Source of the DNA: Calditrichota bacterium
GTDB taxonomy: Bacteria > Calditrichota > Calditrichia > Calditrichales > Calditrichaceae
Direction of reading: 5' to 3'
NCBI GenBank assembly: GCA_024278715.1
Contig: JAJRSN010000234.1
Location: forward strand, 1 to 5,055
Length of the DNA stretch: 5,055 nucleotides
A model generated the notes under the pieces. That model was not told the origin of the DNA. It worked only from the letters and a program-made list of their open reading frames with translations, and ran no database searches. The position numbers were made by a program, and so were the translations under genes. Shown here in pieces: positions 1 through 5,055 of the stretch. Numbering within the stretch: position 1 is the first letter of the stretch; every line of letters begins with the position of its first letter.

Positions 1-105
1 GCCAAAGATTTACTGAAATACCTGAAGACAAAATATTCCGTGGAATTTAATGAAGAATCGGTGCGGGCTTTGGTTAAAATGATGAACGAAAAGAAACATT
101 CGTAA
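1..105 (+). CDS. C-terminal end of an unidentified protein (5' partial)
   Basis: An open frame runs from the first base through 34 codons to a TAA at 103-105. The visible tail is highly charged, rich in Lys and Glu, and looks alpha-helical (for example LLKYLKTKY and VRALVKMMNEKK), with no membrane segment. The gene body lies outside the window, so I cannot name a family or function. It ends 34 bases before the transporter start on the same strand, with no terminator-like hairpin between them. It is therefore probably the upstream member of the same operon and may belong to the same sugar pathway. That it is coding is inferred from the clean stop followed by a ribosome site for the next gene; a short chance frame cannot be fully excluded. 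Confidence 0.6.
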   Translation, partial: AKDLLKYLKTKYSVEFNEESVRALVKMMNEKKHS

Positions 106-125
106 TACAATCTTTTAATTTTTGC

Positions 126-132
126 AAGGAGG
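126..132 (+). promoter_or_regulatory. Ribosome binding site that sets the transporter start
   Basis: AAGGAGG at 126-132 is a near-perfect Shine-Dalgarno sequence, 7 bases before the ATG at 140. It lies inside the apparent N-terminal extension that would arise from a TTG at 122. This argues strongly that translation begins at 140 and not at 122. Confidence 0.85.
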
Positions 133-139
133 AAAGACA

Positions 140-1285
140 ATGCGGCGTGCAGTTCCCATCTATTTGGCGTTTTTGGTAATGGGATTTGGCGATGTTGTGG
201 GACCATTGGTCGGTTTGGCTAAAGAAGAGTTTGTCCTTAGCAACACGGTTGCTTTTTTACTGACGTTTGTGGGATTTATTATGTTTGGATTGCTTTCTGT
301 GCCGATGGGTATATTCCAGGACAGAAAAGGGAAAAAGTTTGTTCTTCAGATAGGTTTGGTGATTGCTCTGCTCGGTTTGATTTTGCCCATAATTAACATG
401 AATACTTTTGCGCTTTTGTTACTGGCAGTCCTGTTTTTAGGCGCCGGCGCCACAATTTTGCAGGTTGCAGGAAATCCCATTATGCGGGATGTTTCCGAGG
501 AGGGGAAATATGCACGCAATTTGAGTCTGGGTCAATTTGTAAAAGCCATAGGTTCCTTAAGCGGACCGGTATTGCCGGTGTTGGCGGCGCGTTATTGGGG
601 AGCGGATTGGAAAATTGTATTCCCCGTTTACAGCGTCGTAATAATAATCACCCTGATCTCTGTTTCCGCATTAAAGGTCGAAGAAAAAAAATTCGATAAC
701 TCAAAGCCCGCGACATTTAAGTCATGCTTTGCGTTGCTCAAAAACAACTACGTTTTAATGATGGTTCTGGCGATTTTTATTTATGTAGGCGCCGAGGTTT
801 CCATGAGCTCCGGAATTCCCCTTTATCTCAAAGATCAGTTCCAAATCGATATTCGGAAACTGGGTCTTCTGGGAACCGGACTTTTTTTCACCGCTTTGAT
901 GGTCGGAAGATTTCTCGGCGGAGTTATTTTAACCTGGGTAAAGGCAAAAACCTTTTTTATCGTTACCTCGGTCGCGGCGATCATTTCTATCCTCGGATTG
1001 TTCATGGGCAGCCAAACGGTGGCTATCTTTTCGGTTATTTTAATCGGTCTTTCTTTTGCCAATATCTTCCCATTGGTTTTCTCCATTACTATCGATCACA
1101 TGCCCGAAAAGACAAACGAACTTTCGGGATTGATGATCATGGCGATCGTCGGCGGCGCAATTGTTCCTCCGATAATGGGCATGGTGTCGGATCTGACCTC
1201 ATCCACTCTCATGGGATTTTTGGTTCCTCTGGTAGCCATACTTTATGTGACGTGGTCGGCGGTTGTTAATTTAACAAGAGCGTAA
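140..1285 (+). CDS. Sugar MFS transporter, FHS (fucose permease-like) family
   Basis: This is an inner-membrane symporter predicted to import a monosaccharide with a cation. From the ATG at 140 it is 381 residues and almost wholly hydrophobic, consistent with 12 membrane segments. A basic cytoplasmic loop with DRKGKK (61-66) follows segment 2, as is usual in the superfamily. A charged central linker lies near 180-195. Motifs resembling FucP/NagP-type permeases are GAGATILQVAGNPIM (101-115), YVGAEVSMSSG (215-225), FANIFPLVFSITID (306-319) and AIVGGAIVPPIMGMVSD (335-351). An in-frame TTG at 122 was rejected because the ribosome site overlaps it. The gene lies 34 bases after the preceding one and 23 before a ROK gene, so co-transcription is likely. 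The family is well supported. The substrate is not readable from sequence; mannose or another hexose is an inference from the GH47 and ROK neighbours. Confidence 0.88.
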   Translation: MRRAVPIYLAFLVMGFGDVVGPLVGLAKEEFVLSNTVAFLLTFVGFIMFGLLSVPMGIFQDRKGKKFVLQIGLVIALLGLILPIINMNTFALLLLAVLFLGAGATILQVAGNPIMRDVSEEGKYARNLSLGQFVKAIGSLSGPVLPVLAARYWGADWKIVFPVYSVVIIITLISVSALKVEEKKFDNSKPATFKSCFALLKNNYVLMMVLAIFIYVGAEVSMSSGIPLYLKDQFQIDIRKLGLLGTGLFFTALMVGRFLGGVILTWVKAKTFFIVTSVAAIISILGLFMGSQTVAIFSVILIGLSFANIFPLVFSITIDHMPEKTNELSGLMIMAIVGGAIVPPIMGMVSDLTSSTLMGFLVPLVAILYVTWSAVVNLTRA

Positions 1286-1308
1286 CAAGAAACGACAGGA
1301 GTAAATTT

Positions 1309-2427
1309 ATGGGATACGAAAATGATCGACGCATTGTGATGACTCTGGATGCCGGAGGAACGAATTTTGTGTTTTCGGCTATCCGCGCCAATAAAGAAAT
1401 AATCGATCCGATTAAACTACCGTCTAACGCGCATGATCTGGACTTGTGCCTGCAAACCATTGTCGATGGATTCCGCAAAGTCGAGGAAAATCTGCCGGAA
1501 AAACCGGTCGCCGTCAGTTTTGCCTTTCCCGGACCCGCCGACTATCCGAAGGGCATTATCGGCGATTTGGGTAATCTTCCGGCGTTTCGCGGCGGCGTGG
1601 CGTTGGGCCCCATGTTAGAAGATAAATTCAATTTACCGGTCTTTATTAATAACGACGGCGATTTGTACGCCTACGGAGAGGCACTTGCCGGATTTCTGCC
1701 GCACGTCAACGGTCTTTTGGAAAAAGCGGGCAGCCCTAAACGATTTAAAAATTTGGTTGGTTTTACTTTGGGAACCGGTTTTGGCTGCGGCATTGTCCGC
1801 AACGGAGAACTGTTTACCGGAGATAATTCGGGCGCAGGAGAGGTCTGGCTGCTGAGAAATATGCTCCATCCCGAGATGAACGTGGAAGAGAGCGTGAGTA
1901 TTCGCGCGGTGAAGCGTGTTTACGCTCAGGAGGCGGGAATCGATTTTTCGGAAGCCCCCAGTCCCAAAGATATTTTTGAGATCGGTATCGGAAAACGCGC
2001 CGGCAATCGGCAGGCAGCCGTAAAGTCGTTTCACACCCTGGCGAGGGCATTAGGCGACGCCATTGCCAATGTTTTAACCCTAATCGACGGTCTGGCTGTG
2101 ATTGGCGGAGGTCTTGCCGGAGCTCATCCGCTTTTCTTCCAAAAAATGATCGATGAAATGAATTCCGTTTATCGAAATTTTGAAGGCAGAGAATACCGCC
2201 GCCTTTCTCCTCACGTGTTTAATCTTGAAGATGCAGAAGATCTGGCAAGATTTATTGAAGGAGAAGCAAGAGAAATAAAGGTTCCCGGCAGCGAACGCAC
2301 GATTGTTTACGACGCCCTTAGCCGCGTCGGCGTCGGACTTTCAAAAATAGGCACGAGTAAAGCCGTGTCGCTGGGCGCTTACGCTTTTGCATTAAACGAA
2401 CTGGATCTCATAAGACGACGAAATTAA
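1309..2427 (+). CDS. ROK-family sugar kinase-like protein lacking the zinc motif
   Basis: This 372-residue cytoplasmic protein has the sugar-kinase/actin fold of the ROK family. The phosphate loop LDAGGTN is at 13-19. The putative general base is D116 in NNDGD. A second phosphate loop, LGTGFGCG, is at 154-161, and the adenosine-side GGGLAGA at 266-272. The usual GEIGH sugar-contact segment reads GEVWL (177-181): Glu178 stays, but the His position is Leu181. The CxCGxxGC zinc motif is absent, although the following E-x3-S (193-197) remains. The C-terminal lobe carries about 45 extra residues near 300-347 before the family-typical SLGAYAFAL. It has no N-terminal helix-turn-helix, so it is not a NagC/XylR-type repressor. 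AGGAG at 1297-1301 supports the ATG at 1309. Phosphorylation of a hexose such as mannose or N-acetylglucosamine is plausible, but altered specificity or lost activity is possible. Confidence 0.85.
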   Translation: MGYENDRRIVMTLDAGGTNFVFSAIRANKEIIDPIKLPSNAHDLDLCLQTIVDGFRKVEENLPEKPVAVSFAFPGPADYPKGIIGDLGNLPAFRGGVALGPMLEDKFNLPVFINNDGDLYAYGEALAGFLPHVNGLLEKAGSPKRFKNLVGFTLGTGFGCGIVRNGELFTGDNSGAGEVWLLRNMLHPEMNVEESVSIRAVKRVYAQEAGIDFSEAPSPKDIFEIGIGKRAGNRQAAVKSFHTLARALGDAIANVLTLIDGLAVIGGGLAGAHPLFFQKMIDEMNSVYRNFEGREYRRLSPHVFNLEDAEDLARFIEGEAREIKVPGSERTIVYDALSRVGVGLSKIGTSKAVSLGAYAFALNELDLIRRRN

Positions 2428-2477
2428 AAAATATGAAATAACATGAATTTTTATTAAGTTTAGAAATATTCAATTCA

Positions 2478-2509
2478 CCTCCCGTCCCGGAGTAGCGGGG
2501 AAGCGGAGG
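2478..2509 (+). repeat. GC-rich imperfect inverted repeat (hairpin), possibly a dispersed palindrome
   Basis: The outer stem pairs CCTCC (2478-2482) with GGAGG (2505-2509). The inner stem pairs CCCG (2486-2489) with CGGG (2496-2499) around a six-base loop, GAGTAG. The stems are separated by an internal loop of three and five bases. It is a GC-rich island inside AT-rich intergenic DNA. No T-run follows on either strand, so it does not look like an intrinsic terminator. It could be a REP-like dispersed repeat, an RNA-processing or stability element, or a regulatory hairpin. One window cannot separate these. Confidence 0.45.
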
Positions 2510-2527
2510 GTTAAAGCAGCGCATAAT

Positions 2528-2553
2528 CGGAAATCCGGACCGGAATAAACGGA
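2528..2553 (+). promoter_or_regulatory. Cluster of CGGA motifs with a 5-1-5 inverted repeat; possible operator
   Basis: TCCGG (2534-2538), a central A, and CCGGA (2540-2544) form a short perfect inverted repeat. Further CGGA copies start at 2528 and 2550, so four lie within 26 bases. The cluster sits 60-80 bases upstream of the second ROK start, where a regulator could bind. No known operator is recognised, and motifs this short can arise by chance. Confidence 0.25.
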
Positions 2554-2610
2554 GACAGGTTTTATGCGAATTCATCAAAGAAAATAAAAATCATACGCAA
2601 GGAGATATTC

Positions 2611-3576
2611 ATGCCTTCGAGAGAATTGGTGATCGGCATCGATATTGGGGGAACAAATACATCCGTCGGAATTGTGGATCGTGAAGCGAGAATCAGTTAT
2701 CGGATTGAATTGCCCACTGAAGCGGAGAAGCCTGCGGAAATGCTGTTTGAGCGGATTTTTAAAAAATTGGAAAGGCGTTTGCAAAAATTATCGGCGGAGA
2801 GTAAAATAGTCGGTATCGGAATCGGCGCTCCCAACGGAAATTATTACACCGGGGGAATCGAGAATCCGCCCAATTTAAAATGGGGAAACGTAAATCTGGT
2901 TAAGCTGGCGAAAAAATACATCGATTTGCCCGTTGCGGTTACAAACGACGCCAATGCCGCTGCGCTCGGAGAGATGTTATTCGGAGCAGCCCGCGGAATG
3001 AAAGATTTTATTGAAGTGACGCTCGGAACCGGAGTGGGCAGCGGAATTGTGGTGAACGGCGAACTGGTTTACGGACATGACGGATTTGCCGGTGAAATGG
3101 GTCATGTGATTGTCCGGAGAAACGGACGTTTGTGCGGTTGCGGTCGCCGGGGATGCCTTGAGACCTACGCTTCGGCGCCTGGTTTAAGGCGCACGGTCTT
3201 CGAGAAATTGTCGCAAACCAACGAAGAAAGCGTTTTGCGCGATATCCCTTTTAACGATCTGACGTCCAAAATGGTTTATGACGCGGCATTGGAAGGCGAT
3301 CGCGTGGCGATGGCGAGTTTTGAATTAACGGGTAAAATTCTCGGAGAAACGCTGGCTGACGCCGTGGCGTACTTCAGTCCCGAAGCGATTGTGCTGTTCG
3401 GAGGCTTGGCTGCCGCGGGCGATTTCATTTTTATTCCGACCAAACAACACATGGAACATAATCTGCTGCCTATTTACCGGAACAAAGTAAAGATCATTCC
3501 TTCCGGACTGCCGGAAGGTGACGCGGCGATTTTAGGTTCCGCCGCTTTAATCTGGAATGAATTAAAAGAAGATTAA
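2611..3576 (+). CDS. ROK-family sugar kinase, glucokinase-like, with zinc site
   Basis: This 321-residue cytoplasmic enzyme is predicted to transfer a phosphate from ATP to the 6-hydroxyl of a hexose (glucose, mannose or similar). It has a complete ROK motif set: phosphate loop IDIGGTN (10-16), GIGAPNGNYYTGG preceding the PPNL segment, general base D113 in TNDANAAALGE, GTGVGSGIV, and sugar-contact GEMGH with E162 and H165. The zinc motif CGCGRRGC gives C175, C177 and C182, which bind zinc with H165. E184 follows, then the adenosine-side FGGLAAAGD (263-271) and a C-terminal ILGSAAL. Length matches family glucokinases, and there is no helix-turn-helix domain. AAGGAGA at 2599-2605 lies five bases before the ATG. 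An intrinsic terminator follows the stop. Catalytic competence is well supported. The preferred sugar is not readable, because ROK members with these motifs include glucokinases, mannokinases, allokinases and N-acetylhexosamine kinases. Confidence 0.9.
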   Translation: MPSRELVIGIDIGGTNTSVGIVDREARISYRIELPTEAEKPAEMLFERIFKKLERRLQKLSAESKIVGIGIGAPNGNYYTGGIENPPNLKWGNVNLVKLAKKYIDLPVAVTNDANAAALGEMLFGAARGMKDFIEVTLGTGVGSGIVVNGELVYGHDGFAGEMGHVIVRRNGRLCGCGRRGCLETYASAPGLRRTVFEKLSQTNEESVLRDIPFNDLTSKMVYDAALEGDRVAMASFELTGKILGETLADAVAYFSPEAIVLFGGLAAAGDFIFIPTKQHMEHNLLPIYRNKVKIIPSGLPEGDAAILGSAALIWNELKED

Positions 3577-3583
3577 AAGAAAT

Positions 3584-3625
3584 CCCTTGCAGATTTTTAT
3601 TGTAATGCTGCAAGGGTAATTTTTT
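3584..3625 (+). terminator. Intrinsic (Rho-independent) terminator
   Basis: A perfect nine-pair stem joins CCCTTGCAG (3584-3592) to CTGCAAGGG (3608-3616) across a 15-base loop. It is followed by TAA and a run of six T (3620-3625). It begins seven bases after the stop codon of the second ROK gene, so it most likely ends the transporter-kinase transcription unit. The GH47 gene would then need its own promoter. Confidence 0.88.
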
Positions 3626-3691
3626 ACATTTTAGGTAAGTTAATACGGCGTAAAAACAAAACAAGAAAACAACGCGTTGGCGGAGAAAAGA
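3626..3691 (+). promoter_or_regulatory. Leader of the GH47 gene, with ribosome site; promoter not resolved
   Basis: The 66 bases between the terminator and the GH47 start must hold a promoter if the terminator is efficient. The stretch has an AT-rich first half with TTAATA at 3640-3645 as a possible -10-like element, but no well-spaced -35 partner. GGAG at 3682-3685 lies six bases before the ATG at 3692 and is a good Shine-Dalgarno match. The promoter call is weak; the ribosome site is firm. Confidence 0.4.
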
Positions 3692-5055
3692 ATGAACTCT
3701 TTTAAAATTTCCAAATTGACGCTTGTCGGATTTTTTACCTTTTCTCTTTTGTTCTCCGTTTCCTGTCAAAAACAAAAAACCGTAAACAGAGATGCCCTCG
3801 CCGATTCGGTTAAAACGGAATTTTTACACGCCTGGAACGGATATAAAAAATACGCCTGGGGAACGGACGACTTCAAACCGCTCAGTAAAAAGGGACATAA
3901 CTGGTACGCCCATTCCCTGTTGATGACGCCTGTTGACGCCTTTGACACCATGGTTCTCATGGGACTCAGCGAAGAAATTCCCGAAGTAAAAAAGCTCATT
4001 TTCTCCCGACTGTCCTTTGACCGGGATATTTCGGTAAAAGCCTTTGAAATAAATATTCGTCTTTTGGGCGGATTACTCTCTGCTTATCAACTGGACGGCG
4101 ATCAAAGATTTCTCGATCTTGCCCGCGATCTCGGAAACCGCCTTTTGCCTGTTTTTGATTCTCCCACCGGACTTCCTTACATGTTTGTTAATCTGAAAAC
4201 AGGAAAGACCTCCGGCGCGGTGAGCAATCCCGCGGAAATCGGAACGTATATCGTTGAATTCGGAACCCTGACCCGCCTGACCGGGGATTCCGTCTATTTC
4301 AAAAAGGCTAAAAAGGCTCTTAAGGAACAGTACGTCCGACGTTCCGCCCTGGGTCTGGTGGGAACAACCGTCAATGTCGAAACCGGCGCCTGGATCGACC
4401 GCTCTTCTCATATCGGGGGAATGATCGACTCGTATTACGAATATTTGCTTAAGGGCGCCCTGTTGTTTGACGACATCGAACTGCGGGAAATGTGGAAAAC
4501 AAGCGTGCAATCCGTGAATACCTATCTGGCGGACGAGGTCGATGGCAATCTGTGGTATGGTCGCGCAGATATGGATTCCGGTAAAATACAAAAAACCTGG
4601 TTCGGCGCGCTCGACGCCTTTTTCCCGGCAGTATTAGCATTGGATGGTCAGATGAATCGGGCGCGGCGCTTATTGGATTCCTGCTTTAAAATGTGGCGGC
4701 TAAAGGGTATTGAGCCGGAATTAATCGATTACAAAAAGATGGAAGTTCTTTCGCCGGAATACCCGCTTCGTCCCGAAACGATCGAATCAACCTATTATCT
4801 GTTTTACTACACCGCCGAGCCCAGATATCGGGAAATGGGAAAAGTCTATTTCAGAAGCCTCAAAAGATACTGCCGAACCGACGAAGGTTACGCTGCATTA
4901 AAGAGCGTGGTCAGCAAAGAAAAAGCGGATTGGATGGAAAGTTTTTTTCTTGCCGAGACTTTAAAGTACCTTTACCTGCTGTTTGAAGATCCGTCAAAAA
5001 TCGATTTGAAGAAAGCGGTATTCAATACCGAAGCCCATCCCATGTTTATTAAAAC
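3692..5055 (+). CDS. Glycoside hydrolase family 47 alpha-1,2-mannosidase, EDEM-like, exported (3' partial)
   Basis: GH47 enzymes are calcium-dependent inverting hydrolases that remove alpha-1,2-linked mannose. The frame is open from the ATG at 3692 to the window edge (454 full codons). Residues 1-24 form a signal peptide ending SVSC, with Cys25 a probable lipidation site; Ser at -3 is atypical, so plain secretion remains possible. Family blocks appear in order: HAWNGYKKYAWG (46-57), VDAFDTMVLMGL around D85, FEINIRLLGGLLSAY with proposed acid E119, NPAEIGT, GGMIDSYYEYLLK with D246, RPETIES with E362, MESFFLAETLKYLYLLF (415-431) and NTEAHP with calcium ligand T446. Catalytic roles are assigned by analogy with eukaryotic ER mannosidase I/EDEM. 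DSYYEYLLK and the compact size favour the EDEM branch. T446 normally lies close to the end of the catalytic domain, so little of that domain is missing. It follows a terminator and probably starts a separate transcription unit. Confidence 0.95.
   Translation, partial: MNSFKISKLTLVGFFTFSLLFSVSCQKQKTVNRDALADSVKTEFLHAWNGYKKYAWGTDDFKPLSKKGHNWYAHSLLMTPVDAFDTMVLMGLSEEIPEVKKLIFSRLSFDRDISVKAFEINIRLLGGLLSAYQLDGDQRFLDLARDLGNRLLPVFDSPTGLPYMFVNLKTGKTSGAVSNPAEIGTYIVEFGTLTRLTGDSVYFKKAKKALKEQYVRRSALGLVGTTVNVETGAWIDRSSHIGGMIDSYYEYLLKGALLFDDIELREMWKTSVQSVNTYLADEVDGNLWYGRADMDSGKIQKTWFGALDAFFPAVLALDGQMNRARRLLDSCFKMWRLKGIEPELIDYKKMEVLSPEYPLRPETIESTYYLFYYTAEPRYREMGKVYFRSLKRYCRTDEGYAALKSVVSKEKADWMESFFLAETLKYLYLLFEDPSKIDLKKAVFNTEAHPMFIK

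Larger units (their letters stand above)
2428..2610 (+). other. Intergenic region between the two ROK genes
   Basis: These 183 bases hold no credible gene. The first part (2428-2475) is AT-rich. A GC-rich block with an imperfect hairpin follows at 2478-2509, then four CGG(A) motifs between 2528 and 2553, then an AT-rich leader to the ribosome site (AAGGAGA, 2599-2605) of the second ROK gene. The gap is much longer than the 34- and 23-base gaps upstream, so the second kinase may have its own promoter. I could not identify convincing -35/-10 boxes or a Bacteroidota-type TTTG/TAnnTTTG promoter here. Confidence 0.6.

Noticed and set aside
122..139. TTG start giving six extra N-terminal residues on the MFS transporter
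   Set aside because: The strong AAGGAGG ribosome site lies within this extension and is ideally spaced from the ATG at 140; nothing comparable precedes 122.
724..1269. 181-codon + strand frame inside the transporter gene
   Set aside because: Its product is rich in Arg, Ser, Gly and His with no family signal, as expected from an out-of-frame reading of a membrane protein gene.
1633..2050. Two - strand frames inside the first ROK gene
   Set aside because: They overlap conserved ROK motifs read on the + strand and have no ribosome site or recognisable product.
1309..2427. First ROK protein as a NagC/XylR-type transcriptional repressor
   Set aside because: The protein starts directly at the phosphate-loop strand, with no room for the N-terminal winged helix-turn-helix of that group.
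2427..2452. A/T-only stem after the first ROK gene (AAAAAT/ATTTTT plus ATG/CAT with a two-base bulge)
   Set aside because: The stem is nearly all A-T, bulged and has no GC core, so it would be too weak for an intrinsic terminator and could arise by chance in AT-rich DNA.
3924..3943. Two close GACGCCT copies
   Set aside because: They fall in the coding sequence of the conserved VDAFDT motif of GH47 and are explained by codon choice; there is no wider repeat.
3494..3999. Two - strand frames across the terminator and the GH47 start
   Set aside because: They run across the clear terminator and the GH47 signal peptide, have low-complexity products and show no coding signal.
4073..4591. 172-codon open frame on the - strand
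   Set aside because: It lies wholly inside the GH47 gene, whose + strand reading contains all the family motifs; the - strand product matches nothing recognisable.

Overview
The window looks like bacterial chromosome from a Gram-negative of moderate GC. Strong AGGAG-type ribosome sites precede every gene, genes are tightly packed on the + strand, and the last gene starts with a lipoprotein-type signal peptide. The transporter and the second kinase resemble proteins common in the Bacteroidota and neighbouring phyla such as Calditrichota or Ignavibacteriota. That placement is an inference from remembered motifs, and no marker gene is present to fix the taxon.

Layout, all on the + strand: (1) the last 34 codons of an unidentified gene, 1-105; (2) a sugar transporter of the fucose permease (FHS) branch of the major facilitator superfamily, 140-1285; (3) a ROK-family protein without the usual zinc site, 1309-2427; (4) a 183-base intergenic stretch with a GC-rich imperfect hairpin and a cluster of CGGA motifs; (5) a canonical zinc-site ROK sugar kinase, 2611-3576; (6) a clear intrinsic terminator, 3584-3625; (7) an exported glycoside hydrolase family 47 (class I alpha-1,2-mannosidase, EDEM-like) protein, starting at 3692 and still open at the window edge. 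No gene is supported on the - strand, and no RNA gene, CRISPR array or insertion sequence was seen.

Read together, the genes suggest a small sugar-use locus. The GH47 enzyme would trim alpha-1,2-linked mannose from mannan or N-glycan-type substrate outside the cytoplasm. The FHS transporter would bring the free monosaccharide in by cation symport. One or both ROK proteins would phosphorylate it for glycolysis. The GH47 assignment is very strong because all catalytic and calcium-site motifs are visible. The link to mannose for the transporter and kinases rests on neighbourhood only.

The points most worth attention are a full EDEM-like GH47 enzyme in a bacterium, where the family is uncommon, and the contrast between the two ROK proteins. 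The first has lost the zinc module and the sugar-contacting histidine and carries about 45 extra residues in its C-terminal lobe.
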